Part shown: positions 1 through 7,558 of the stretch, in pieces
Layout: each line of letters begins with the position of its first letter
Numbering within the stretch: position 1 is the first letter of the stretch
Source: Acetatifactor sp.
Lineage (GTDB): Bacteria > Bacillota > Clostridia > Lachnospirales > Lachnospiraceae
NCBI GenBank assembly: GCA_016303085.1
Contig: JAEDMI010000017.1
Coordinates: forward strand, 1-19,873
Length of the DNA stretch: 19,873 nt
Reading direction: 5' to 3'
Notes under the pieces: model-generated
What the model saw: only the letters and a program-made list of their open reading frames with translations
Told to the model about the DNA's origin: nothing
Database searches by the model: none
Position numbers and translations under genes: made by a program

Positions 1-56
1 TTGACCGAAGAGATTGCGCTGAGGTCAGGAAACAATTAATTTCATACCTTCATGAA

Positions 57-89
57 CAGGTTTATACCTGCTGTATGCGTAAGCATACA
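57..89. other. Two tandem small hairpins upstream of the tRNA
   Basis: Two perfect inverted repeats stand side by side. CAGGT/ACCTG (57-61 and 66-70) has a TTAT loop, and TGTATGC/GCATACA (72-78 and 83-89) has a GTAA loop. They end six bases before the tRNA. They could be the 3' structure of a gene lying left of the window or a processing signal for the tRNA transcript. No T-run follows them, so a terminator role is not supported. Confidence 0.4.
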
Positions 90-95
90 TATTAT

Positions 96-168
96 GCGAT
101 AGTGGCTCAGTTGGTAGAGCGCCACCTTGCCAAGGTGGAAATCGCGGGTTCGAGTCCCGTCTATCGCT
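96..168 (+). tRNA. tRNA-Gly (anticodon GCC)
   Basis: The cloverleaf can be folded by eye. The acceptor arms are GCGATAG (96-102) and CTATCGC (161-167), with T168 as discriminator. The D arm contains GGCTCAGTTGGTAGAGC. The anticodon stem CCACC/GGTGG (122-126 and 134-138) encloses loop TTGCCAA, placing anticodon GCC at 129-131. The T arm at 144-160 has the usual TTCGAGT loop. The anticodon reads GGC and GGU glycine codons. CCA is not encoded, so it must be added after transcription, which is common in this group. A T-rich run (170-178) follows directly and may end the transcript. Confidence 0.97.
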
Positions 169-180
169 CTTTTTTTATTT

Positions 181-265
181 CCGCGAGCAGTGAGCCAGGC
201 ACGGGCGCTTGTACACGTATTTGACTCATTGCCGCGAGGGTCTAATACCCCGCACTCTGCGGTGT
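181..265. repeat. Folded intergenic repeat, copy 1
   Basis: This GC-rich imperfect palindrome opens with CGCGAGCAGTGAG (182-194) and closes with CTCATTGCCGCGAG (225-238). The two ends can pair with mismatches. Its core CGCTTGTACACG resembles the core of a second element at 16704-16765, and the outer ends of both elements are alike. A smaller hairpin CCGCA/TGCGG follows at 250-262. It looks like a dispersed, non-coding, REP-like or MITE-like element. With its flanks it accounts for the gene-free stretch 170-328, where I see no other feature. Confidence 0.55.
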
Positions 266-328
266 TGCAAGTTTAATGCCTCGTCAGCTTGATGGGGTTA
301 TTAACTTATTTGGAATTAGTTGAAAGAC

Positions 329-1738
329 TCAATGGATTTCCTTGAAAGTGATTACTTTTTTTTCTATGTCGTCGTAGACGATGATCTGAAGTCCGTCCCA
401 AGTATTTCCATAGGATGCCCCGTTAATTAAAATGTTATCACCGGCAAAGTTTTGCTCGAAGCGAACCCTTAAGGTGGCTATTTCATTCAAGTCGCAGATA
501 AATTCGCTTCCGGGAATGTTTTCGCATACCTTTGTCAGCTGCCCGTCTTGGTACAGCCACTTGCCGCCGAGAAGGTAATCCTGATAGTCCATGTGGAACG
601 CAGAAGCATAGGTGTAAATCCCGGTGGAGGAATCTGCATAGGCGCCCTCCAGACTCAGGATACAGGTTATCCCGGGGATTTCTGTCAATATAGAGAGGTA
701 TTCTTCCAAATCGGTGACATGGCTTAGCTGTTCCAGCATCTCAAGCTGATGGTATCTTTCCAGCGCCTCATCCCACTGACAGTATTTCGCATCTCCTCTT
801 CTATCGGGAAATTCATATTGTGCTGTGAGATACTCTCCGAGATAGCGGGTGAGTTTTTGGGCGCCCCGGGCGTTCAGATGTTCCGGATCCGTCCAGTCTG
901 TTTCGGAGCAGATGTCCAGTTCATCCGTCAGCTCCGTAAAATCCAAAAAGGCAATCTCTTCACCCCTGATATATTCCTTGAAGCCATTGATGATTGCCTG
1001 CTTTTCGTCCTCCCGCTTCCATGGGATGAGGGAGAAGATTAATTCAAAATTCTCCTCTCTGGAGAGCGCAATCATGTTCTGCACCCATTCCCGGTTCTTT
1101 TCGCTGAGCGGCTGGACTGTCTCGCAGAGGTTTATGCCGTTGGCTTCCTCCACAGCGGACGTGTTCCATGTAATTAGAGAGCCTCTTCCGATGATGCTCG
1201 GCTCGTATGGTACGAAGTCAAATTCTTTCAGTTCCCTGTATCTCGTATGGACGATGGGCCATCTTGCCAAAAGATCTTTCTGCTTTTCCCGCTCCCCATA
1301 AGCAAGGATGTGTGAGATGGAATTTGGCGAGAACTTCATGGAGAGGTAATTCCTGTATACATTGCTTTCCACCAGATGCTTTTCGTGGCAGATTCCGTAG
1401 ATATCCACTACCACCACTCGGGGATGCTGGGTCTTTAAAAGTTCCTTTAACTGATAATAGGTGCTGTCCTTATCTTGGGCGGAAACAGCCAGGTCAAAGC
1501 CGGCAATCCCTTTTTCCTCCCAGAGAAGTTCCGGGTAAATGCCGTAGTAGCAATGGCTGCTGCCCATAAACACAAGGTCAATCAGTCCCTCGTCCGTATG
1601 GTACAATTGATCTATGGAAGAAAGATAGCCTCCCGTGGTATCCTTCCATCTAAGGACGTCATATATTTTATGCAGACATATCGCTGTAAGTACGATGAAC
1701 CCCAACACGGCAGCGGCTCTTGCAATTATCTGTCTCAA
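329..1738 (-). CDS. SGNH/DltD-like O-acetyltransferase partner of the MBOAT protein
   Basis: This 469-residue, probably membrane-anchored protein has a single N-terminal hydrophobic segment (about residues 6-24). GSSH at 59-62 supplies a nucleophilic serine in the style of DltD, AlgJ and PatB. DWTDPEHLN at 281-289 supplies the Asp-x-x-His pair of an SGNH fold, with D284 and H287. In known MBOAT systems the SGNH protein places or processes acetyl groups on an extracellular polymer. The MBOAT gene lies 24 bp upstream on the same strand, so the two form one transcription unit. The start is TTG at 1738, with GGACAGG a little upstream; the first in-frame ATG would remove the anchor. Residues from about 345 to the end extend past the hydrolase domain and contain GLQIIVYDD, discussed as a finding. 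The polymer substrate cannot be told from sequence. Confidence 0.85.
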   Translation of the reverse strand: MRQIIARAAAVLGFIVLTAICLHKIYDVLRWKDTTGGYLSSIDQLYHTDEGLIDLVFMGSSHCYYGIYPELLWEEKGIAGFDLAVSAQDKDSTYYQLKELLKTQHPRVVVVDIYGICHEKHLVESNVYRNYLSMKFSPNSISHILAYGEREKQKDLLARWPIVHTRYRELKEFDFVPYEPSIIGRGSLITWNTSAVEEANGINLCETVQPLSEKNREWVQNMIALSREENFELIFSLIPWKREDEKQAIINGFKEYIRGEEIAFLDFTELTDELDICSETDWTDPEHLNARGAQKLTRYLGEYLTAQYEFPDRRGDAKYCQWDEALERYHQLEMLEQLSHVTDLEEYLSILTEIPGITCILSLEGAYADSSTGIYTYASAFHMDYQDYLLGGKWLYQDGQLTKVCENIPGSEFICDLNEIATLRVRFEQNFAGDNILINGASYGNTWDGLQIIVYDDIEKKVITFKEIH

Positions 1739-1762
1739 GATGAAGCACCTGTCCTTTCCCTG

Positions 1763-3247
1763 TCAGAACTGAAAATAAATAAACTGATTGGAATCAAAGT
1801 TAATCCCATACTCTCCGTAAACCAGAATTGATGCAATCAACAAAAACATGACTGCATACTGAAACCACAAGTTCTGTCTCACCAGCAGATCGCCAAAGTT
1901 CCTGTTCGTCCTGTACCGAAGCAGATCCACGACAAACAATATCAGCAGGGCGGGAACCAGAATGCTCCACTCCCTTCGGTCGATTCCGTAGGCGAAGAGA
2001 CTTTCGTCAAAGAGTACCCATGGATTAAATCTGGTAAACATTCGGTTGAAAAAGAATCGGATTTGTTCCATGCTTTCCGCCCGGAAAAAAATCCACGCAA
2101 AGTCCACCAGAACAAAGGTAGTGAGTATCTTCCCAAGCTTATGGCTGAAGGCGTCCGTTTTGACCTTCAAAAGTTCGGCAACCTTTTTCCTGACCGGCCT
2201 CAGCAAGTCGCCTATTACCTGATACAGGCCATGGATTGCGCCCCAAAAGATGAAGGTCCAAGCGGCTCCATGCCAGAGACCGCTGATGGAAAATGTAATC
2301 AAGAGGTTACAGTACTTTCTGAGTTTCCCCTTTCTGTTTCCGCCCAGAGGGATGTAAAGGTAATCCCTGAACCAGGTGCTCAGGGATATGTGCCAGCGAT
2401 GCCAGAAGTCTCCGATGCTGTCCGCAAAATAGGGCGCGTTAAAGTTCTCGGTCAGCTCAAAGCCCATAATTCTTGCAGCACCTACTGCCACAGACGAATA
2501 TCCGGCGAAGTCCCCGTAAATCTGAATGGCGAACGCGGCTGCTGCAAGGGTTGTTTCAACGGTTCCTGCCATGTAAAGATTCCGGAAGACCCCGTCTACA
2601 AAAATGGAAATCCTGTCCGCAATGATCATTTTCATAAAGAGGCCCCAAAGCATCAGCGCAAAGCCGCTTACAAATTTGTCAAAGGAAACGATTTTTTTCC
2701 GGGTGGATTCGTTGATCTGTCTCAGTAGGTTTTCTGTCTTCTCGATGGGTCCTGCTACCAGCTGGGGAAAAAAGCTGACAAAGAGGGCATATTTCAGCAG
2801 ATTTTTCTCCGGAGCTACCTTCCCCCTGTAAACGTCCATGGTGTAACTCAATGCCTGGAACGTATAGAACGAAATGCCTACCGGCAAAAGGAAGCTGAAG
2901 GGATTGTCAATCAGACGTACATGGGCTACTGCCAGTACTTTATTGAGATTGTGAAGGAAAAAGTCAAAATATTTAAAAAAGCCCAACACCGAAAGGTTGG
3001 CGAGAAAAGAGACCGCCACCACCAGCTTTTTTTGTCTGTTTCCGTGTGCCTTTGCTATCAGGATTCCGCTGAAATAAGTAACGATTGTGGAAAACAGGAG
3101 CAGCCCTACATACTTCACATTCCAGGACATATAAAAATAATAGCTGGCGATTAACAGCCAGACATATTTAAGTTTTCTTGGAACAATCAGGTAAATCAGG
3201 ACGACTATGGGAAAGAAGATTAGAAAATCCAATGAGTTAAAAAGCAT
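1763..3247 (-). CDS. MBOAT family membrane O-acyltransferase (AlgI/PatA/DltB type)
   Basis: This 494-residue polytopic membrane protein has the family's usual length. Diagnostic segments are LPVGISFYTFQ (121-131), DFAGYSS (246-252), HRWHISLSTWFRDYLYIPLG (283-302) and GLWHG (323-327). H326 matches the catalytic histidine of AlgI and DltB. Members take an acyl group, usually acetyl, from a cytoplasmic donor and pass it across the membrane for transfer to alginate, peptidoglycan, teichoic acid or an exopolysaccharide. The SGNH gene follows after 24 bp and is the expected periplasm-side or wall-side partner. There is no dltA or dltC beside it, which argues against D-alanylation, and no visible polysaccharide cluster, so the acceptor is unknown. 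A promoter with 17-bp spacing lies about 100 bp upstream (3351-3379). Confidence 0.93.
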   Translation of the reverse strand: MLFNSLDFLIFFPIVVLIYLIVPRKLKYVWLLIASYYFYMSWNVKYVGLLLFSTIVTYFSGILIAKAHGNRQKKLVVAVSFLANLSVLGFFKYFDFFLHNLNKVLAVAHVRLIDNPFSFLLPVGISFYTFQALSYTMDVYRGKVAPEKNLLKYALFVSFFPQLVAGPIEKTENLLRQINESTRKKIVSFDKFVSGFALMLWGLFMKMIIADRISIFVDGVFRNLYMAGTVETTLAAAAFAIQIYGDFAGYSSVAVGAARIMGFELTENFNAPYFADSIGDFWHRWHISLSTWFRDYLYIPLGGNRKGKLRKYCNLLITFSISGLWHGAAWTFIFWGAIHGLYQVIGDLLRPVRKKVAELLKVKTDAFSHKLGKILTTFVLVDFAWIFFRAESMEQIRFFFNRMFTRFNPWVLFDESLFAYGIDRREWSILVPALLILFVVDLLRYRTNRNFGDLLVRQNLWFQYAVMFLLIASILVYGEYGINFDSNQFIYFQF

Positions 3248-3350
3248 CTCAGTTCTCTCTTTCGTTATTTGTATTACAGTTCCGGCATTTCAGAAACCAC
3301 CTGGACAGGAGATTCCGGCTATACCTTGAAATGCTTGAAAAATCAGAAAT

Positions 3351-3379
3351 ATTATATCATCAAACCCGGCATATTGCAA
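3351..3379 (-). promoter_or_regulatory. Sigma-A type promoter for the MBOAT-SGNH pair
   Basis: Reading the minus strand, TTGCAA (3379-3374) is followed after 17 bp by a consensus TATAAT (3356-3351). Transcription would begin near 3344 and give a leader of about 97 bases before the MBOAT start. The -35 box sits inside the inverted repeat that also follows spoVAF. Confidence 0.6.
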
Positions 3380-3390
3380 TGATGCCCGGG
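3365..3390 (-). terminator. Inverted repeat after spoVAF, possible weak terminator
   Basis: CCCGGCAT (3365-3372) and ATGCCCGGG (3382-3390) pair with one bulged base around a TTGCAA-containing loop. The hairpin lies 17-42 bp past the spoVAF-like stop. The sequence after it on the minus strand is only moderately T-rich (TTTGATGATAT), so termination may be partial. It overlaps the -35 box of the next promoter and could instead be a protein-binding site. Confidence 0.45.
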
Positions 3391-3406
3391 ATATAAACTA
3401 CTGCCT

Positions 3407-4855
3407 CTACTTGCGAACCGAGCCGCGATGCCATATTCTTGTGGGTTGTGCCTTGGGTGTCGGACTGCGGAACAGCAGCCGGCCCAATGCTTTCCCGTTA
3501 AACGGAAAAAGAGGCCAGAAATAACTGAAACCGCCGAAGGTGGGTGTTGTTATAACAGACAGGAGAACCAGAGCCAGACCGATCAGAAAGCCCGGGAGTC
3601 CCCAAAAACTTGTGACGGCAATCAGAAAAACGCGGTAAACCCTCAGCGCATCGCTGAGTTCAATACTGGAGATGGACAGTGACGCCAGCAGTGCTACCGC
3701 ACCATAAAAGAGTACCTCCACGGAAAGCCAGTTCAAACTGACAGCAATGTCACCTATTATCAGACCGCCTACCACGGACAGAGAGCCGGAGAATTTTCCG
3801 GAGCTTAGGGAAGAAGAATACTTAAACAAATCTAAAATGAACTCTACTGTGAGAACATAAAAAATAATTCTTCCCTGCCCCATTTCACCGGAGGAGAGCA
3901 GTCCCCAGCGGGAAGAAAAGTCCGGAAAAAATGCGGTCAACAGCAAAAACAGAGGCATTAAAAGCAGGCTGACCGGGATACAAAGAAAGCGCACGAGACG
4001 GAAATAGGTACCCACAGAGGGACTGTTGTAGTAATCTTCCGGGCTTTGGGTAAACTGAAAAATTGTGCAGGGAAGGATCAGCACTACAGGGGAATTATCT
4101 ACCAAAACCAGAATATGTCCCTCCATCAGATAGCTGCAGGCCACATCCGGACGCTCTGTAATTTGGATAGATGGCAGAGGATTCCACCAGTGCTTTGGTA
4201 AGAGCAGTTCCTCCAGACTTTTTGCTCCCATTGTCAGAGAAGTAACCTGCAGATTGTCAATCGTTTCAGAAAGTTTTGCCAACAACTCTCTGTTTACACT
4301 GTCCTCCAGGTAGGCTATTGAGACATCGGTTTTGCTTTCTGTTCCGACACTGTGCATGGAAAAACAAAGCCTTGGAGAACGAACACGGCGGCGAATCAGA
4401 TTTGCATTAAAGAGCAGAGTTTCCACAAAGCCGTCCCGGGAACCTCTGGTAACCCGCTCCAAATCAGGCTCGGAAATCCCTCTGGTGGGATAGGTCCGTA
4501 CATCGATGAGAATTGCCTGAGCAAAACCGTCAATAAACAAGGCAGAAGGGCCGCTGAGTACATTGCGGATAATGGTATCCCAGGAGTCGGAAAATGTTAC
4601 CTGAGCATAACCGATTTTAGCACGGACATAACGCTCAAGATCTTCAACGGTTTCATCCGCCGTGTACAGAGGATTTTGTAAATCGGAAAAAATCCGTTGC
4701 AGAATATCAGTCTTGCAGAACCCGTTTACACCCAGAAAATAGGCATTTGTCTTACCCAGAAGAAGCTCTCGGTTAATCAGGTCAAAGCTGCTTCCGATGG
4801 GAAGAGCTTTGCTCAGGTATTGTATATTTTCTTCCAATTTGTTTGACAGTGACAT
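3407..4855 (-). CDS. spoVAF: GerA-family spore membrane protein, SpoVAF-like
   Basis: This 482-residue protein has a soluble N-terminal half and a membrane C-terminal half of about five segments, the GerA-subunit layout. Residues 119-158 carry the family signature, including RTYPTRGISEPDLERVTRGS then RDGFVETLLFN and LIRRR. Residues 224-260 contain WNPLPSIQITERPDVA and EGHILVLVDNSP, and the end has WPLFPFNGKAL. The VRTYP, TERPDVA and EGH wording is closer to SpoVAF than to GerAA or GerKA germinant receptors. SpoVAF sits in the inner spore membrane and is linked to dipicolinate release and germination. No gerB/gerC partners and no other spoVA genes are adjacent, which also fits SpoVAF rather than a full receptor. 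A ytaF-like gene lies 59 bp upstream on the same strand. An orphan GerA paralogue is the alternative. Confidence 0.85.
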   Translation of the reverse strand: MSLSNKLEENIQYLSKALPIGSSFDLINRELLLGKTNAYFLGVNGFCKTDILQRIFSDLQNPLYTADETVEDLERYVRAKIGYAQVTFSDSWDTIIRNVLSGPSALFIDGFAQAILIDVRTYPTRGISEPDLERVTRGSRDGFVETLLFNANLIRRRVRSPRLCFSMHSVGTESKTDVSIAYLEDSVNRELLAKLSETIDNLQVTSLTMGAKSLEELLLPKHWWNPLPSIQITERPDVACSYLMEGHILVLVDNSPVVLILPCTIFQFTQSPEDYYNSPSVGTYFRLVRFLCIPVSLLLMPLFLLLTAFFPDFSSRWGLLSSGEMGQGRIIFYVLTVEFILDLFKYSSSLSSGKFSGSLSVVGGLIIGDIAVSLNWLSVEVLFYGAVALLASLSISSIELSDALRVYRVFLIAVTSFWGLPGFLIGLALVLLSVITTPTFGGFSYFWPLFPFNGKALGRLLFRSPTPKAQPTRIWHRGSVRK

Positions 4856-4914
4856 GGTAATCTCTCTTTCAGGTTTTTATTCTTGATTAATCTTTCCCGA
4901 AAGAATCGTTTTAT

Positions 4915-5502
4915 TCAGAGTACGAGCTGTAGGATTCCAAGACCAATCAGCAATAAACCGGAGATGGGGTCCGCTGCGTCGCCGATAAACCGGAGAAGAT
5001 GGCTCTGTCCCATACGGTTACCGATGAACAGAAAAAGAACGGAACAGCATAATGTGGAGATGGCGGCAGGAGCCAGTTTAAGTCCTGCCATGCTGGCACT
5101 TAATCCGATGCCCACATTATTGACGGACAGAGTCATGCTCAAAAAAAGAATTTCCCGCACGGACAAACAGGGCAGGCGTTGTCTTGAGGCTTCGATAAGT
5201 TCGCCGCTGTTTCCTTTGATGCAGCGGTTCTGCAGGATTTTGAGAATCCATTTTGCGACATAGTACATTCCGAGAAGCACCAGAATAAGACTTCCGATAC
5301 AGCCTGATAAAAAATCGGGAAGCAGAGGCAGAAGGCAGCCTCCCAGCAGGGCGGACAGACAGGTGCCCAACAGTGTAATAATGCTGATAATCAAGTTTTG
5401 CCAAATCCGAATCCGTACCCTGCGGAGGCCGAAACTGATTCCCACCAACATTCCGTCCAGACTGGCGGATATTCCGAACAGGAGAGAAGAAAGTAGCTGC
5501 AT
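4915..5502 (-). CDS. ytaF: YtaF-type sporulation membrane protein (MntP-like fold)
   Basis: This small 195-residue integral membrane protein has about six hydrophobic segments. ISASLDGMLVGISFGLRR at 11-28 is the conserved first-helix motif of the MntP/YtaF group. A second copy of the same pattern begins near FLSMTLSVNNVGIGLSA, as expected from the internal duplication of the fold. MntP proteins export Mn(II); the YtaF branch is a sporulation-associated relative whose cargo is not settled. Position beside a SpoVAF-like gene supports the YtaF reading. GGGAG precedes the ATG at good spacing. It is divergent from the ywlG-like gene, with about 105 bp of AT-rich DNA between them. The exact transport function is inferred from the family. 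Confidence 0.8.
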   Translation of the reverse strand: MQLLSSLLFGISASLDGMLVGISFGLRRVRIRIWQNLIISIITLLGTCLSALLGGCLLPLLPDFLSGCIGSLILVLLGMYYVAKWILKILQNRCIKGNSGELIEASRQRLPCLSVREILFLSMTLSVNNVGIGLSASMAGLKLAPAAISTLCCSVLFLFIGNRMGQSHLLRFIGDAADPISGLLLIGLGILQLVL

Positions 5503-5607
5503 ATTGCGGCTCCCATATATATTCAGATTCTATTTACTATATTCCTATTTTTGTTTTATTGTGCTACTATAAATGTGTCTGCAAATCAAATGAGAGGTGT
5601 TAGATAA

Positions 5608-6168
5608 ATGACAGAGGACATGACAATTATCGGTGAAGAGGCATACAGAGCGGCTAAGGAACTCTTAGAGATAGCAAAGCCGGAGGAAAATCAGATTTTG
5701 GTTGTGGGCTGTTCTACCAGCGAGGTAGGCGGAGCGGGAATCGGTACTTTTTCCAGTCCTGATTTGGCTGAGGTAGTGTTTGGCGGCATCTATCAGGCAA
5801 CCCAAGAGGCCGGAATTTATCTTGCGGCACAGTGCTGTGAACATTTAAACCGAGCTATTATTCTGGAAAAGGAAGCGGCGGAACGCTATGGCTACGATGT
5901 GGTAAATGTGGTTCCCCAGCCAAAGGCAGGCGGCTCCTTTGCCACAGCTGCCTATAAAGCCTTTGAACAGCCTGTGGCGGTGGAACACATCAAGGCACAT
6001 GTGGGCATGGATATCGGTGATACGCTGATTGGCATGCACCTGAAGGATGTGGCGGTTCCGGTGAGAATCCGCACGAAAGAAATCGGAGACGGGCATGTTG
6101 TCTGTGCCAGAACCAGACCGAAATTTATCGGCGGCGAAAGAGCCGTATACGACAGTGAGCAGATGTAA
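5608..6168 (+). CDS. ywlG: YwlG/UPF0340 family protein (TIGR01440)
   Basis: This 186-residue soluble protein is full length for the family. Recognisable conserved stretches are VVGCSTSEVGGAGIG (32-46), AAQCCEHLNRAI (73-84) and HVGMDIGDTLIGMHLK (131-146). The conserved cysteines and histidines near residues 76-79 suggest an enzymatic or metal-binding pocket. The biochemical role of the family is unknown to me, so no function is assigned. The ATG is preceded by GAGAGGTG at normal spacing. The upstream AT-rich spacer contains TATAAA-like boxes, but no pair with convincing spacing. The gene ends 14 bp from the end of murG, which converges on it, and there is no visible terminator between them. 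Confidence 0.85.
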   Translation: MTEDMTIIGEEAYRAAKELLEIAKPEENQILVVGCSTSEVGGAGIGTFSSPDLAEVVFGGIYQATQEAGIYLAAQCCEHLNRAIILEKEAAERYGYDVVNVVPQPKAGGSFATAAYKAFEQPVAVEHIKAHVGMDIGDTLIGMHLKDVAVPVRIRTKEIGDGHVVCARTRPKFIGGERAVYDSEQM

Positions 6169-6182
6169 AAGGGTATATATGA

Positions 6183-7250
6183 TTATGCCTGCTGAACTTC
6201 GTCTAACAGCCCCATAATGGTCTTTACGGAGTCCATCTGCCCGCTTTTGCTCATGGTATCGTGGTAGTTTTGTCTGTTGAAGTACAGCTCGTGTACCTTA
6301 TCTGCCAGAAGCTGAGGAGTCAGGTCATCCTCGTTGATGACGATGGAGAAACCCTGAGACTCAAAGGATGCGGCGTTAAGAAGCTGGTCGCCCCGGCTGC
6401 TTGCAGCAGGAAGCGGAATGAGAATATTCGGTTTCTTAAGAGCCAGCAGCTCGCAGATTGCATTTGCACCGGCCCGGGAGATAACGATATCTGCCATGGC
6501 AAACAAATCTTTCAATTCTGCTTTGATGTATTCAAATTGTTTATAACCGGGTGTACTTAAGTACAGATTGTCTATTTTTCCCTTTCCGCAAAGGTGTACT
6601 ATCTGGAAATCCTCCAACAGAAGAGGAAGGGTTTCCCGGACAGCCTTATTGACATTTGCCGCGCCCAGACTTCCGCCGATTACCATAATAACCGGTTTAT
6701 TGGCAGAAAAGCCGCACATATCCAAGCCTGCCAGCTTGTTGCCCTGAGACAGTTCTGTCCGTATGGGGGTGCCGGTGAGCACTGCTTTCTCTTCCGGCAG
6801 AAGCTTAAGGGTTTCCGGGAAGTTACAGCATATCTTTTTGGCAACGGGAATACAGAGCTTATTTGCAAGCCCCGGGGTCATATCCGATTCATGAATGACG
6901 CAGGGTATTCCCAGTGAAGCCGCAGCACGAATTACGGGTACGCCGACAAATCCGCCCTTGGAAAAAACTACATCGGGGTTATACTGCTTTAAGAATTTTC
7001 TCGCTTCTGCAAAACCCTTGATAACGCGAAAAGGGTCTGTCAGATTTTTCGGATCGAGGTAACGGCGGAATTTTCCTGTGGAGATTCCTACATAGGGAAT
7101 GTCAAAGTCTGCAATCAGTTTCTTCTCGATTCCGTCATAGGAGCCCATGTATGTGATTTCATAGCCGGCCTCTTTCAAAGCAGGAAGCAGGGCAATATTA
7201 GGGGTAACGTGTCCCGCGGTTCCCCCGCCTGTCAACACTATTTTTTTCAT
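6183..7250 (-). CDS. murG: MurG, UDP-GlcNAc:lipid I N-acetylglucosaminyltransferase
   Basis: MurG adds GlcNAc from UDP-GlcNAc to undecaprenyl-PP-MurNAc-pentapeptide (lipid I) on the cytoplasmic membrane face, giving lipid II for peptidoglycan. The 355-residue length is normal. The N-terminal domain has GGGTAGH (8-14) and HESDMTPG (120-127). The C-terminal UDP-GlcNAc domain has GGSLGA (192-197), SRAGANAICE (258-267) and RGDQLLNA (286-293). The start codon overlaps the end of the upstream TSCPD gene as ATGA, so translation is probably coupled. A GGAG lies about nine bases upstream of the ATG. No other division/cell-wall cluster gene is adjacent, so murG is detached from a classic dcw cluster here. 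Confidence 0.97.
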   Translation of the reverse strand: MKKIVLTGGGTAGHVTPNIALLPALKEAGYEITYMGSYDGIEKKLIADFDIPYVGISTGKFRRYLDPKNLTDPFRVIKGFAEARKFLKQYNPDVVFSKGGFVGVPVIRAAASLGIPCVIHESDMTPGLANKLCIPVAKKICCNFPETLKLLPEEKAVLTGTPIRTELSQGNKLAGLDMCGFSANKPVIMVIGGSLGAANVNKAVRETLPLLLEDFQIVHLCGKGKIDNLYLSTPGYKQFEYIKAELKDLFAMADIVISRAGANAICELLALKKPNILIPLPAASSRGDQLLNAASFESQGFSIVINEDDLTPQLLADKVHELYFNRQNYHDTMSKSGQMDSVKTIMGLLDEVQQA

Positions 7251-7483
7251 ATCATACTCTCCAGAGCTCTTGCCAGCTGGTCAGGACAGGAAGTAGGTTT
7301 CAAACCGCACTTAATACCTTTTAATTTTGCAATGGCATCCTCGGGCTTCATACCCTTTACCAGTGCACAAATACCTTTCAGATTGCCGTTGCAACCGCCG
7401 ACAAACTGCACGGATTCGATAACACCGTCCTTCAATTCGATATCGATTTCCTGCGAGCAGGTTCCCTGTGTTTTATATTTCAT
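7247..7483 (-). CDS. Small TSCPD-domain protein (TIGR03905 type)
   Basis: This 78-residue cysteine-rich protein contains the namesake TSCPDQLARAL at 64-74, preceded by CSQEIDIEL and VGGCNGNLKGI. Cysteines at 9, 31, 39, 59 and 66 could bind a metal. TSCPD domains occur at the C-terminus of vitamin B12-dependent ribonucleotide reductase (NrdJ) and as free-standing small proteins whose role I do not know. An in-frame ATG also exists nine bases upstream (7492), but it abuts the AAAGGAG ribosome binding site. The ATG at 7483 has a proper nine-base gap and is chosen. The gene overlaps murG by ATGA, so the two are co-transcribed and probably translationally coupled. Confidence 0.85.
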   Translation of the reverse strand: MKYKTQGTCSQEIDIELKDGVIESVQFVGGCNGNLKGICALVKGMKPEDAIAKLKGIKCGLKPTSCPDQLARALESMI

Positions 7484-7558
7484 GAAAACCATCTCCTTTT
7501 ATATTATGCGTACATTTTAGCAGATTTTACAGTGGTTCGCAAGGGATGTAATGAGGGA

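Noticed and set aside
1..39. In-frame stretch ending in TAA at 37-39 that could be the last 12 codons of a gene lying left of the window
   Set aside because: Too short to identify or to tell from chance.
250..275. Likeness between the tail of repeat copy 1 and the pgi leader hairpin
   Set aside because: Only a short CTGCGGTG-type match; too little to claim a shared element.
2063..2728. 221-codon plus-strand frame inside the MBOAT gene
   Set aside because: Antisense to conserved MBOAT motifs; composition is not protein-like.
5503..5607. Possible sporulation-type (sigma F/G) promoter for ytaF-spoVAF and a vegetative promoter for ywlG
   Set aside because: AT-rich DNA offers several poor matches, but none has both boxes with correct spacing.
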